Source: CALGKJ01 sp049322695 (GTDB taxonomy: Bacteria; Bacillota; Clostridia; Lutisporales; Lutisporaceae). Taken from it: a stretch of DNA of 64,000 nt. The translations under genes and the position numbers were made by a program. The notes under the pieces are model-generated. The model made no database searches. It was not told where the DNA came from and saw nothing but the letters and a program-made list of their open reading frames with translations. This document shows positions 17,065 through 26,071 of this stretch, piece by piece. The DNA is taken from NCBI GenBank assembly GCA_049322695.1, contig JBMORW010000046.1, positions 139,619 through 203,618 of the forward strand, in the 5' to 3' direction. The number at the start of each line of letters is the position of its first letter. The first letter of the stretch is position 1.

Positions 17065-18972
17065 TTCTATTATCTCTACGTTTTCTGCAAACCAGTTCAT
17101 AGACAGTATTTCCTCCAGGGATGCACTGCTGTCTGTATCAACCCTGAGATTTCCATTTTGGTCATATATGGGTCCGGTAAAAATATGGTATGAATTATGG
17201 ACTATCATCCTTTTCATCAGATTGACCAGCTTCTGTGTTTCAGGAGGAACAAGCTGGTCGGAATAAAAAATATCCACAACCTCAGAATCCATACCCCACC
17301 AAAAGCTAATCAGCTTAGAGTTATCATTGGTTATGTCAAAGACTGTTCTATAGGTTCCATTTATTATGTTTCTGAGTATCTTTTCATAAAAAATTCCCCA
17401 ATGCCATATGGGTGTCGCCAGATATTTGTCGGGCACTCCCTTTTCCCTGTCAACTGTGCAAAGCATGGAGTAAACTCCATATTCCGTAGAAACAGGATGC
17501 TTTACAGTAAGAGTTCTGTTGCTGAGTATATCAGCACCGTGTTTTATAAGCTTGCTGCCGGAAGCTGAGAACTTTATCCGGCTGTTCCATTCGTTTGTCC
17601 AGGATACTATGACCTTTGCCCGTGGATTAACCAGCTTCGCTCCAAGTGCAAATGCATTAATGGAGCTTGTCACTTCAGGAGTAGGGCTTGTGGCAACATA
17701 GCCGATTATATCTGTCTCAGTCATTGCTCCTGCTATGATTCCTGTCAAAAATCTTGGCTCAAAGGTTCTCCCGTAATAGGTGCTGACATGGGTATAGGGC
17801 TTGTATTCCGAGCAGTTGAAGAATTTGACATGGGGATATTCTATGGCACACTTAAGAGTTTCATTAAAATAAATAGGGCTGGTTGTAAATATAATATCGT
17901 TTCCTTCCTCTACAAGAGCTTTTATTGAGTCGTAAGCCTCCTCATTTTCGGGCATGTTTTCCACATAGCTGGTTTCAAGATGCTCGCCCAGAACTTGCTG
18001 CACATAGCTTCTCCCAAGCTCATGGGCATAGGTCCAGCCAGAGCCTTCTATTGTACGTGCATATGCATAGGCAGCCTTAAGCTTCTTCTTAGGTATCATC
18101 AGTGTAGTCAAAGCACTTAAAAGACCCCCCTGCTGAGTGTTCTCAACAGGAGCTGTCTGCAGATTGACCACTTCTTCGCTTTCTAAGGCCCTCAGGCTTT
18201 TGATAAATTCCTTGAGATTTGCGGTTAACTCACTTTCATCATACTCAGCAGGTATTCCATAAACCTTTGAATACTCTATGAAAGCATCCCCGCTGCAAAC
18301 TTTTGGAGATGATCCGCTTACCTTCAGGTATATATCTTCAAACACATTATAAATATACTTTTCAAAATACTTGTATTTGGGCACAGGAATACTATCAGGA
18401 GGCTGAAACTCCTCCAGCATGTTTATTAACAGCTGATAGTATTCACCTCTTGAAAAGCTAACTGATGACACTTCGGTAAGCTTGTTAAACTTAAGATACT
18501 CGTAATAATCACTGATTGCAGTATTGTTCTCATCTTTTTTGGGAAGAAGTCTTATAACCTGTGCAGTGATGGAATAAGCGTCAAAATATTTCATTATGCT
18601 TACTCTTTTGTTTCCCTCTATTACATAATACCAGTTCAGATATTCGTATACCTTTATAGGGTCAGTAATACCCTCCTGAAGATGATGCTCACATAACCTC
18701 ACCCATTTTGCCATAAACTCCGTATCAGGCTTCAAAAGAGGCAGGAAGTTATTTGCAAAGCTGATACTCCTAAGATGAGTATAGGTACCGATTATTTTGC
18801 TTATTGGTATATCCATAATACCCAGATTGATTTCCGATACTATTTCTACATTATGGACTAAGCCCTCCAGTGACGGGAGGTAGCCAAGCTCACCCTTTGA
18901 AATACATTTATTATATTCCTTTAATGCAGCCTTTCTCGCGTTGATGTAATGGTAACTGCAATTATCTTTCAT
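17062..18972 (-). CDS. Cytosolic BMP-family ligand-binding protein with ParB-like N-terminal region
   Basis: A 636-aa protein from ATG 18972 (ribosome site AGAGGTGA; the upstream GTG at 18981 overlaps that site). It has no signal peptide or lipobox. Residues about 50-145 include VIEGNKRVSIMKYF, the conserved core of ParB/sulfiredoxin-like domains. Residues about 300-590 are a BMP/Med periplasmic-binding fold (AYAYARTIEGSGWTYAHELG; DIIFTTSPIYF; GRTFEPRFLTGIIAGAMT), which in transporters binds nucleosides. No permease or ATPase of a nucleoside transporter is near. I infer an intracellular ligand sensor, possibly nucleic acid-associated. Convergent with the phosphoesterase gene and monocistronic. 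Confidence 0.82.
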   Translation of the reverse strand: MKDNCSYHYINARKAALKEYNKCISKGELGYLPSLEGLVHNVEIVSEINLGIMDIPISKIIGTYTHLRSISFANNFLPLLKPDTEFMAKWVRLCEHHLQEGITDPIKVYEYLNWYYVIEGNKRVSIMKYFDAYSITAQVIRLLPKKDENNTAISDYYEYLKFNKLTEVSSVSFSRGEYYQLLINMLEEFQPPDSIPVPKYKYFEKYIYNVFEDIYLKVSGSSPKVCSGDAFIEYSKVYGIPAEYDESELTANLKEFIKSLRALESEEVVNLQTAPVENTQQGGLLSALTTLMIPKKKLKAAYAYARTIEGSGWTYAHELGRSYVQQVLGEHLETSYVENMPENEEAYDSIKALVEEGNDIIFTTSPIYFNETLKCAIEYPHVKFFNCSEYKPYTHVSTYYGRTFEPRFLTGIIAGAMTETDIIGYVATSPTPEVTSSINAFALGAKLVNPRAKVIVSWTNEWNSRIKFSASGSKLIKHGADILSNRTLTVKHPVSTEYGVYSMLCTVDREKGVPDKYLATPIWHWGIFYEKILRNIINGTYRTVFDITNDNSKLISFWWGMDSEVVDIFYSDQLVPPETQKLVNLMKRMIVHNSYHIFTGPIYDQNGNLRVDTDSSASLEEILSMNWFAENVEIIE

Positions 18973-19050
18973 ATATTTCACCTCTATAACAGATATTACT
19001 ATTCTATTCCTTTATGCCATTTTTTACAAGAATAAGAAGGTTAATATTGC

Positions 19051-19082
19051 AAATAAAAGCTGTAAGCATCTCAGCTTACAGC
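19051..19082 (-). terminator. Intrinsic terminator of the two-component operon
   Basis: GCTGTAAGC / GCTTACAGC (19059-19067 / 19074-19082). Read on the minus strand it is followed by TTTTATTT. The stem includes the response regulator stop codon. Confidence 0.8.
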
Positions 19083-19768
19083 TTGAACCTATATCCTGCT
19101 CCCCACACTGTCTCGATGTATTGATTTTGTGAGGATTCTTTTTCCAGCTTTTCTCTTATTTTTCCAATATGAACTGTCACTGTGGCAATATCTCCATAAT
19201 TATCAAAGCCCCATATACGCTCAAACAGCTGTTCTTTACTGAACACCTTTTCAGGATTGCTTGCAAAGAGCAGCAGCAGCTCATATTCTTTTACAGTCAG
19301 ATTTATTTCATTTCCATTAACATATACCCGTCTTGCTTCAGTGTTGAAAGTCAGATCCCTGATAGTAAAATTTTGCTGTCTCTTTTGCTCTCTGTTAGTC
19401 AGTCTTTCGTAGCGGGAAATATGCGCCTTGACACGGGCTACCAGCTCATTGGGATTAAAGGGCTTGGTTATATAGTCATCAGCACCCAGCCCCAGCCCTC
19501 TTATCTTATCTATATCCTCTTTTCTTGCCGAGACCATCAATACGGGTACCTCACAGTTTTCCCTTATTCTTCTGCATATTTCGAACCCATCAATTTCAGG
19601 CAGCATAAGGTCAAGAATTATTAGATCATATTTCTGATTAAGGGCATTGTTGAGACCCTTTATTCCTGTGTTTTCGATAGTTACCTTAAAGCCGTTTATT
19701 TCCAGATAGTCCCTTTCAAGCTCAGCAATACTGACTTCGTCTTCAATTATCAATATACTGTTACTCAT
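19076..19768 (-). CDS. OmpR-family response regulator
   Basis: A 230-aa protein starting at ATG 19768, within the last codons of the sensor kinase gene (8-base overlap), with a GGTGGAGAAGG ribosome site. Receiver domain residues 1-120 with acidic pocket ED (10-11), phospho-acceptor Asp53 in LILDLMLPE and the Lys of YITKPF. C-terminal winged helix about 130-230 (TVKEYELLLLFASNP; TVTVHIGKIREKLE). It likely binds the tandem 11-bp repeat at 23774-23795 and so regulates its own operon. Confidence 0.93.
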   Translation of the reverse strand: MSNSILIIEDEVSIAELERDYLEINGFKVTIENTGIKGLNNALNQKYDLIILDLMLPEIDGFEICRRIRENCEVPVLMVSARKEDIDKIRGLGLGADDYITKPFNPNELVARVKAHISRYERLTNREQKRQQNFTIRDLTFNTEARRVYVNGNEINLTVKEYELLLLFASNPEKVFSKEQLFERIWGFDNYGDIATVTVHIGKIREKLEKESSQNQYIETVWGAGYRFKL

Positions 19769-21236
19769 TGACCTTCTCCACCTCAATCTTATTCAAAGTA
19801 AAGCATATTGTTGTTCCTATATCTAGTGTGCTTTCTGCATATATGCTTCCGCCGTGTTTTTCAATTATCTGCTTTGCAATGGCCAGACCCAGTCCGCTTC
19901 CGCCCTGCTGTGTGTTTCTTGCTGCATCTACACGGTAGAACTTATCAAATATGTGTGGCAGCTTTTCGGGCGCTATGCCTTTACCATTGTCAGTAATGCA
20001 GAAATTTATAGCTTTATCTGCATCAGATACACGTATAGTGAGCTGCTTTTCTGCCTTATTCATGTATTTTACTGCATTTTGTACTATATTCATTATAACC
20101 CGCTTTATCATTTGCTGATCCATATATATTGACACATCTATGCCGGCTTCATACTCAAACTGTATATTGACCCCCTGCTGTGTATATTCAAGAGAAAGCT
20201 CGCTGACACACCCGTCCATGTATTTTTTAATGTCTGTTTTGCCCATATTGAAGGTCAGCCTGTCCAAATCCAGCTTGGAGAACATGAAAAGATCATCAAT
20301 AAGTCTGTCCATGTCTTGTGACTTACTGCTTATTACCTGCAGATATTTATCCAGTTTTTCTCCGTCATCTGCCACTCCGTCCATTATGCCTTGTACGTAG
20401 CCCTTTATCGAGGTGATGGGTGTTTTTAGGTCATGAGAAATACTTGATATCAACTCTTTTCTGTTTTCTTCATATTGAAGCTGCCGTTCTATTGATTTTT
20501 TCAGCTCCATCCGCATCTTGTCAAAGGCATTTACCACTCTACCAATTTCATCATTGCTTCTTGCCCTCAAGTTAAAATTCAAATCACCCTCGCGGATTCT
20601 GTTGGCACCTGTCTCCAGCACCTTTAGGGGTTTTATTATATCCTTTGACAATATAAAGGTAAGAGGAAGTATGACTATAAGAAGGATGATGAGCATCAAA
20701 GCCGCTAACGCTCTTCCCATATTTCCCTGGACTAAATGAAGGGCAGAGAAATCAATTACGATATAATAGGATACTTTTTTACCGTTTGCGTAAAAATCCT
20801 GAGAAAATGAAAAGTCGTGATGTTCCTTTTCATCTATGATCCTCTGCTTATGGTCCGAGGTTTCGGAAAAGCTGATGCTTTCCTCTTTAAGATGATCAAA
20901 GTATTCTTTGTCATAATGAGCTTCAGGTACGTTTATCCATTGATCCTCATACAAAACATACAGCTTTCCATTAAAAGTACTTACCTTACTGTCCAAACCA
21001 TTAATAAACTCCATATCCAGAAGGGCTGCTCCTCCCAGTTTTTCAGCTGCTTTCAACTCTGCCAGAAGGTCTACCATTTCCATTATGACTTCATCAACCT
21101 TCTTATCCTTGAAAACAGCCTCGGAGGCTCTGGCAAAATAGTGGCCTATTATGCCCATTGTGGAAAATACAAGCACAGTAGCAGATATTATTATCATAAC
21201 CACATATACGAGAATCAACTTTAAACGTATTGACAT
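19761..21236 (-). CDS. Two-component sensor histidine kinase
   Basis: A 491-aa membrane kinase. TM1 residues 7-29, an extracytoplasmic sensor of about 140 residues, TM2 about 177-198, HAMP 199-255, HisKA with phospho-acceptor His268 in SSISHDLKTPITSIKG, then HATPase with N box (NIVQNAVKYM), G1 (DNGKGIAPEKLPHIFDKFYR) and G2 (GSGLGLAIAK). It lies 3 bases downstream of the permease gene. A fairly large sensor loop distinguishes it from BceS-type intramembrane kinases. The signal may be a cell-envelope condition or the secreted protein of the same operon. Confidence 0.93.
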   Translation of the reverse strand: MSIRLKLILVYVVMIIISATVLVFSTMGIIGHYFARASEAVFKDKKVDEVIMEMVDLLAELKAAEKLGGAALLDMEFINGLDSKVSTFNGKLYVLYEDQWINVPEAHYDKEYFDHLKEESISFSETSDHKQRIIDEKEHHDFSFSQDFYANGKKVSYYIVIDFSALHLVQGNMGRALAALMLIILLIVILPLTFILSKDIIKPLKVLETGANRIREGDLNFNLRARSNDEIGRVVNAFDKMRMELKKSIERQLQYEENRKELISSISHDLKTPITSIKGYVQGIMDGVADDGEKLDKYLQVISSKSQDMDRLIDDLFMFSKLDLDRLTFNMGKTDIKKYMDGCVSELSLEYTQQGVNIQFEYEAGIDVSIYMDQQMIKRVIMNIVQNAVKYMNKAEKQLTIRVSDADKAINFCITDNGKGIAPEKLPHIFDKFYRVDAARNTQQGGSGLGLAIAKQIIEKHGGSIYAESTLDIGTTICFTLNKIEVEKVNE

Positions 21237-21239
21237 AAA

Positions 21240-21965
21240 TCAGACTTCCTTTATCTGAAATTTTAAAATCCCCAATATAGTAAATATTATATAGTAACTC
21301 AACAGGCATAGCAATCTGCTGAAATCAGTCAATTGTGTATACATGGCTGCTACCGTAGAGGGGAGGTATTCATAAAGCTGGCCAAAGAAGATTCCTGCTG
21401 TGTTCAGCACTGTCCATATTAGTATGCTGATAATCATAGCAAGGCTTGATGTTCTGAAAAATAATGAAAGCATACCTGCAGCTGCAATAATTAGCCCCAA
21501 TGCCAGTAAAGCCAGACAATATAGCGGCAGTATCCGGTGCAGTGCGGATAATACGCTTAAGCCATCAACCAAAATTGCTCCCAATATACCTGAGCCAAGC
21601 GCGATAAACATGAGCTTTGCTGCAAAGAGAAAGTTGGCTGACAGTTTGCCAAGGTAAATTTGATACCTATCAACAGGAAGCTGGAAGGTATTGCTTATGG
21701 TATCATCCTGAAACTCTCCTGTAGTACTGTCTATAACAGTCATAAGAATAAATAAGGGAAGCAGCAGCTTCATCATAAAGCTTAGTATCCAGACAGGATA
21801 GTATTGTCCTATGTTCAATGCAAGACTGAGGTTCTTCCCGATAACCAGGCTAAGTACGGCTATTCCCATTACAAATGCAGCAGTCAAGTAACATATTATC
21901 AGAGATTTTCTCTTTGCTGCAATCTTCCTGTACTCCATGTTCATGCTTTTTAATAATTCACTCAT
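21240..21965 (-). CDS. ABC-2 type transporter permease
   Basis: A 241-aa integral membrane protein with about six hydrophobic segments, N-terminus SELLKSMNMEYRKIAAKRKS typical of ABC-2 permeases of the lantibiotic-immunity/NatB type. Its ATG overlaps the ATPase stop (ATGA), so it forms a transporter with the preceding gene. Substrate not readable; peptide or antibiotic export is common for TCS-linked examples. Confidence 0.85.
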   Translation of the reverse strand: MSELLKSMNMEYRKIAAKRKSLIICYLTAAFVMGIAVLSLVIGKNLSLALNIGQYYPVWILSFMMKLLLPLFILMTVIDSTTGEFQDDTISNTFQLPVDRYQIYLGKLSANFLFAAKLMFIALGSGILGAILVDGLSVLSALHRILPLYCLALLALGLIIAAAGMLSLFFRTSSLAMIISILIWTVLNTAGIFFGQLYEYLPSTVAAMYTQLTDFSRLLCLLSYYIIFTILGILKFQIKEV

Positions 21966-22690
21966 ACTGCCATCCCCTTCTTGCTCTTGATAATATCCAG
22001 GTAGTAATCTTCAAGTCTGTCATATTTTTCTCTTATTACAGACACAGTCTCTGTAGCAAGCCAATTGCTTTCATTAATGATGCAGACCTTTGTTACCAGA
22101 TTTTCTACGTCACTTATCTGATGACTTGATATCAATATCCCAAGCTTATTGCTTTCTACTTCTCTTTTGAGAAGGGCTACTATTTTTGTCCTTCCTTCAA
22201 TATCCATTCCTGAAAAGGGTTCATCCAGCAGCAAAAGTGAAGGACGGTGAAGCATTGCTTTGGCTATGGACAGTCTTTGTTTCATACCAGTTGAAAATGT
22301 GCTTACCCTATCTTTTTTGTATTCCAATAAACCTACCTTTTCAAGCATAACTTCAATATCGCCCTCTTTTATGCTTTTGATGAAGGGGCGTATAATATCT
22401 AAATTATCATAGGCTGTCATGTATTCATAATGAACTGTTTTTCCAATTACTGCTCCAGTAAAGTTAAAAATATCCTTCAGGTTTAATTCTATGTTATTTC
22501 CTTTGTAGTATATGTTTCCTCCGCTTTTTTGCAGCATGCCTGTCATTGCCTTCATAGCTGTGGTTTTTCCCGAGCCATTGGGACCAAGCAGCGCAATTAC
22601 ATCACCCGGCTCTATATCCAGGCTCAGGTTTCTTATACCCCTATTGTTTCTATAGGTTTTGGTGAGTTCCTCAATATTTAAAAGCTTCAA
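21962..22690 (-). CDS. ABC transporter ATP-binding protein
   Basis: A 242-aa ATPase. I place the start at TTG 22690, 8 bases after AAAGAGGAG; the GTG at 22699 abuts that site. Walker A GPNGSGKTT (around residues 36-44), Q-loop region replaced by GAVIGKT, a signature region FSTGMKQRLS (STG in place of SGG, common in this subfamily), Walker B LLLLDEPFSGMD and H-loop SSHQ. It partners the overlapping permease gene. Confidence 0.9.
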   Translation of the reverse strand: MKLLNIEELTKTYRNNRGIRNLSLDIEPGDVIALLGPNGSGKTTAMKAMTGMLQKSGGNIYYKGNNIELNLKDIFNFTGAVIGKTVHYEYMTAYDNLDIIRPFIKSIKEGDIEVMLEKVGLLEYKKDRVSTFSTGMKQRLSIAKAMLHRPSLLLLDEPFSGMDIEGRTKIVALLKREVESNKLGILISSHQISDVENLVTKVCIINESNWLATETVSVIREKYDRLEDYYLDIIKSKKGMAV

Positions 22691-22761
22691 GCTTAACACT
22701 CCTCTTTAAAAAGGGCAGTACCTAATATTCATCAAGTACTGCCCGATATTAGTATAGTTTT

Positions 22762-23688
22762 TTATCTGCCATGTCTGGGACAATCAGGCAGCTCTATGCT
22801 CTCAACTGTTTTACCGGCTATATCTATGGTTTCTACAGTTGTTTGATTCATGCTGCTGATATTGATACTGCCCTTAACCACAATATTGTGGTATGCACCT
22901 GCCTCATCAATTCCTTCAACAGCATATTCAAAGGTTACAGCTTCGATATCCTTGTTTGCGTTTTGTTGGATTGCAAATTCAATACCTTTAATTTTCATAT
23001 CCCTTACCAGCTTAGGAACTATATCATGGGGATTTTTTAGTCCTTCAAAGAAAGGAAGCTTATGAAGTTCATCCATATATTCATCACGGTATTCTGCTTC
23101 ATCATGCTTGTTTGAAGCAGCTGCCGAAGCCATTAGGTTAAGCACTGCAGGCACATCTTCCTCGTTCAGGTCAAATACGATTTTTTGAGTTCCATCACTA
23201 TTGAGTATCAACTCGAATTTTTCTTTATAGCTGCCTACTAAGTAGTCTGCCAATGCTTCTTCCTGAGCTGTCATTTCATGACCCTTGTGGTCATATTTGC
23301 TTTCATAGAATTCTTGATCCCAGTGGTTTTTGTAATCTGCCTGATAATACAGGTCGTTTTGTGTATCCACAAATATTATCATATCCTTGCTGCCATATAC
23401 TTGTGCGGTTTTTTGCATACCATCAAGTATCATGCTGATACTTCCACTGGATTGCCCAGCTTCTTTATCAAACTTCACTTCTGCGTAGAACTCTCCTACA
23501 GCTGTGCCATTATCTGTTATGGATACTGTACCTTCAAAAGTGCCGTTTGAACACTCCCCATGGTTTTTCATTGCAGACTTAAATGCTTCATAGCCTTCAT
23601 ACTGATTTCCTGCTGCTGCTACTGTGGCTGCAAGCAGAGCAACAGCTGCGACCATAACGGTTATTAATATCAGATTTCTTTTTTTCAT
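22762..23688 (-). CDS. Secreted or membrane-anchored protein of unknown function
   Basis: A 308-aa protein from ATG 23688 (ribosome site AAAGGAG). The N-terminus MKKRNLILITVMVAAVALL with following Ala run is a signal peptide or anchor without a lipobox cysteine. The mature region is acidic, beta-rich and has no family I recognise. It is the first gene of an operon with the ABC transporter and two-component system (65-bp gap to the ATPase). It could be the transporter's partner, a ligand trap or the feature monitored by the kinase. Confidence 0.75.
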   Translation of the reverse strand: MKKRNLILITVMVAAVALLAATVAAAGNQYEGYEAFKSAMKNHGECSNGTFEGTVSITDNGTAVGEFYAEVKFDKEAGQSSGSISMILDGMQKTAQVYGSKDMIIFVDTQNDLYYQADYKNHWDQEFYESKYDHKGHEMTAQEEALADYLVGSYKEKFELILNSDGTQKIVFDLNEEDVPAVLNLMASAAASNKHDEAEYRDEYMDELHKLPFFEGLKNPHDIVPKLVRDMKIKGIEFAIQQNANKDIEAVTFEYAVEGIDEAGAYHNIVVKGSINISSMNQTTVETIDIAGKTVESIELPDCPRHGR

Positions 23689-23734
23689 TATTTGACTCTC
23701 CTTTTTTTGCTCAGCGAGCATTTTTTATACTCTT

Positions 23735-23762
23735 ATTGTAGCCGCAAGGTATAAAATCCCAA
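23735..23762 (-). promoter_or_regulatory. Promoter of the secreted protein/ABC/TCS operon
   Basis: On the minus strand: -35 TTGGGA (23757-23762), 16-bp spacer, -10 TACAAT (23735-23740). A GCTC/GAGC hairpin sits near the start of transcription. Confidence 0.5.
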
Positions 23763-23773
23763 TAATGAAAGTA

Positions 23774-23795
23774 TAAAGTTTTTCTAAAGTTTTTC
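23774..23795. promoter_or_regulatory. Response-regulator box: tandem 11-bp direct repeat
   Basis: TAAAGTTTTTC at 23774-23784 is repeated exactly at 23785-23795. Adjacent 10-11-bp direct repeats are the usual binding site of OmpR-family dimers. It lies just upstream of the -35 box, the position for activation by the operon's own regulator. Confidence 0.65.
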
Positions 23796-23820
23796 ATAAA
23801 AAAGGATAATGTATTAGTAA

Positions 23821-23882
23821 TACAAAAAGCCGGATGTGTCTCTATCAGTCTGTAGTTAACTGACAAGCTGCATATCCGGCTT
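23821..23882 (-). terminator. Terminator of the TDT transporter gene
   Basis: AAGCCGGAT / ATCCGGCTT (23827-23835 / 23874-23882) enclosing a smaller CAGT/ACTG stem. On the minus strand it ends in CTTTTTGTA. Confidence 0.7.
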
Positions 23883-23917
23883 AAAGCTTCACTTGTATAT
23901 TAGATAGTACCACCTGG

Positions 23918-24859
23918 TCAGTCTTTTGCATCTGCCGTGACTCCGGCTGTCTTTGTACCTTCAGAAAGATATATGACGTATCTGACTAATACATATAAGA
24001 CCATTGCTATAGCCCAGAGCTCCAACATATTCACAAAATAGTCCATAAATGGTATGACTGTGCCTGTTTTCAGAAGATAAGTATTTGTACCCTTCATGGC
24101 AATGGCAGTTATAACAAATGGGAAGGTAAAGGCTGAATAGCTGGGATAGAATTTGAGCCTAAGGAGTCTTGGCATATTAACTATAGTACCGATAAACATC
24201 AATAACAGAAGCACTGCCAAAAAGCCGACTATATACAGATTTTTATTCTGGAAAGTATTTAAATAGCCTGTCAGGCATAAGCTTGCAGGAGCTGTAAATA
24301 TTGTCAAGGTAGGCATTGCAGGCTCGGGGATTTCATTTATAGCTAACACTCTGTAAGCAGCTATAGGAAGTAGTATTAAGTATGCTGCAAGTCCGAACCA
24401 GAATATATATTGGCCAAGCTGTGTCATTCCAAATGCAGGAGCAGTAACACTTGCACATACAATGCCGACATAAACGACAAAGTAGCTTGGAAACACCTTT
24501 TTTATATTGAAGTTGATAATATATTTAACTGTAAATAAAATCATTAAAACAATATGCAGTGCTAAAGCTATGAGCCAAAGCAAAAATGCACCTGATGAAA
24601 AATACGGCTTAAAATATGTTGATAGTAACATCAATGCCATGGAAAAGGTAGGCATTACGCTGGCAACTACAGGGTTGTCAAAGCCTTCCTTCAGGGATTT
24701 GGGCATGGCAAATATTTTTATCAACAATAGCATTATAAAAATTCCAGATACTATGCCCAGAATATTTCTATATATGCTGCCATATGAAAGTATGAGATTC
24801 CCTCCGGCTGCAAGGCCAAGAATCAAACCTGCTATGGGAAGAGGCAGTTTCCTTATCAT
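23918..24859 (-). CDS. TDT (tellurite-resistance/dicarboxylate transporter) family membrane protein
   Basis: A 313-aa membrane protein with about ten hydrophobic segments, matching the TDT family (TehA, Mae1, SLAC1-like). The start is ATG 24859 with AAGGAGTG. The N-terminus RKLPLPIAGLILGLAAGGN is typical. Members move C4-dicarboxylates, sulfite or other anions. It ends 9 bases after the redox gene upstream, so the pair is likely one transcript. Confidence 0.85.
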   Translation of the reverse strand: MIRKLPLPIAGLILGLAAGGNLILSYGSIYRNILGIVSGIFIMLLLIKIFAMPKSLKEGFDNPVVASVMPTFSMALMLLSTYFKPYFSSGAFLLWLIALALHIVLMILFTVKYIINFNIKKVFPSYFVVYVGIVCASVTAPAFGMTQLGQYIFWFGLAAYLILLPIAAYRVLAINEIPEPAMPTLTIFTAPASLCLTGYLNTFQNKNLYIVGFLAVLLLLMFIGTIVNMPRLLRLKFYPSYSAFTFPFVITAIAMKGTNTYLLKTGTVIPFMDYFVNMLELWAIAMVLYVLVRYVIYLSEGTKTAGVTADAKD

Positions 24860-24868
24860 TAAAAATTT

Positions 24869-25372
24869 TCACTCCTTTATATAGCATAGATTAGTTAACT
24901 CATTTTTTGCTGCTTCAATCTTCTCTGACAGTTCAGGATCCTCCAGTAACCTTTCTGCTATCCAAGCAGCTACCTCACCGGTGATTTGTACACAATGAGC
25001 CTTTCTTTCGGGATTAGCAAAATCAAAGCCGCTTACCAGCACCCTGCAGCATGTGCTTTTATACATCTCTCTGATATGATCATGAAGCGCAGCAGAAATG
25101 GGAAACATTTTATCCTTCATAGTCTCACCATGCTTTCTGCCATAAGCCATGCCTAGAGCCATTGCACCTCCGCTTACAGCGCCGCAAAGGCAGCCTGATC
25201 TACCCAAACCTATTGGAAAAGCTGATGCAAGCTTAACGACATCTTCATCAAACGGCCGGCCAAGCAGCTCATTTATTGTATGGACAACAGCTTCCGAGCA
25301 AAAAAATTCACCTCTTTGAAAATACCCTTCTGCCTGCTTGCGGACTGCTTCAATTAATATGCTTTTTTCCAT
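24869..25372 (-). CDS. C_GCAxxG_C_C family redox protein
   Basis: A 167-aa protein from ATG 25372 (ribosome site GGAGG); a longer frame to 25537 has no ribosome site. It carries FFCSEAV, GRSGCLCGAVSGG and STCCRVL, the spaced cysteines of the C_GCAxxG_C_C (DVU_1555-like) family, presumed to bind a metal or act as a redox protein. Cytoplasmic. Co-transcribed with the TDT transporter. Confidence 0.85.
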   Translation of the reverse strand: MEKSILIEAVRKQAEGYFQRGEFFCSEAVVHTINELLGRPFDEDVVKLASAFPIGLGRSGCLCGAVSGGAMALGMAYGRKHGETMKDKMFPISAALHDHIREMYKSTCCRVLVSGFDFANPERKAHCVQITGEVAAWIAERLLEDPELSEKIEAAKNELTNLCYIKE

Positions 25373-25798
25373 GACAATTCCTCCGTAAATAAATATTCCA
25401 TGATAAGTATATTGAAGTGATAGTGACAATACAAATAGCAAATATCTATAGAGCGGAATACTGAAATAGATTTTATCTATTTGATTTATCTTATAAGAAA
25501 ATGCTTGCTTGACTGATGTTTCAGAGGTTGGTATCATGTGAGTATAAAGTATGAAAGTAAAGAATGTTATGTCTTTACTGAATTATCTAATTTTATTTGG
25601 GAGGGGTAAATATGGACAAAATAATCTTAAAGGGATTCTTGCACACTGGACTCCATGCAAAGTCTACAATATAGACAGATGGCGATTGCTTGCATGGAGA
25701 GAAATAAATAATCGCCGGATTTCGTTCTGACTTTACAGAGATGGTTTATATCGTAGGCTTTGCTTCCTTAAATATTATTTTTAAGGAGTGGAGCTGGA
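25373..25798 (+). other. Structured non-coding leader upstream of the CD3324-type gene
   Basis: This 426-bp gap is rich in nested inverted repeats: CTCCATGCAA / TTGCATGGAG (25651-25660 / 25690-25699) enclosing GTCTA / TAGAC (25662-25666 / 25672-25676), and an overlapping alternative stem GGCGATT / AATCGCC (25681-25687 / 25710-25716). The two outer stems exclude each other, as in a switch. A 20-codon reading frame (25612-25674) with a good GGGAGGGG ribosome site starts MDKIILKGF, faintly like the start of dihydroneopterin aldolase. It could be a leader peptide or a gene remnant. I do not recognise a known riboswitch class. Confidence 0.4.
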
Positions 25799-26065
25799 AT
25801 GAAATATAAAAAGGCACATGAAGTTCTCCCGGAGAAGCTTCTAAAGGAAATACAAAAGTATGTAAAAGGTGAAATGATCTATATTCCAAGTCCACCTGAC
25901 AGCCGCAAAGGTTGGGGTGAGGACTCCGGCAGCAGAGCTTACCTTAAGGAAAGAAATTCTGAAATCAAACAAAGGTTTCAGCAGGGAATAACTATAGATC
26001 AGCTTACATTACTATTTTGTCTCTCCTATGACAGTATAAAAAAGATAGTCTATTCGAAGCATTAG
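25799..26065 (+). CDS. CD3324-type small HTH protein (Mor-like)
   Basis: An 88-aa protein from ATG 25799 with ribosome site AAGGAG. The segment LPEKLLKEIQKYVKGEMIYIPS and C-terminal helix-turn-helix (ITIDQLTLLFCLSYDSIKKIV) match the CD3324 family, small clostridial DNA-binding proteins related to the Mor activator. Monocistronic, with its own terminator, downstream of the structured leader. Confidence 0.8.
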   Translation: MKYKKAHEVLPEKLLKEIQKYVKGEMIYIPSPPDSRKGWGEDSGSRAYLKERNSEIKQRFQQGITIDQLTLLFCLSYDSIKKIVYSKH

Positions 26066-26071
26066 GACTAT

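Noticed and set aside
17062..18972. ABC transporter substrate-binding lipoprotein
   Set aside because: The BMP fold is present but there is no signal peptide, lipobox or transporter partner.
25612..25674. Truncated folB gene
   Set aside because: Only the first nine residues resemble dihydroneopterin aldolase and the frame ends at once; kept as a possible leader peptide.
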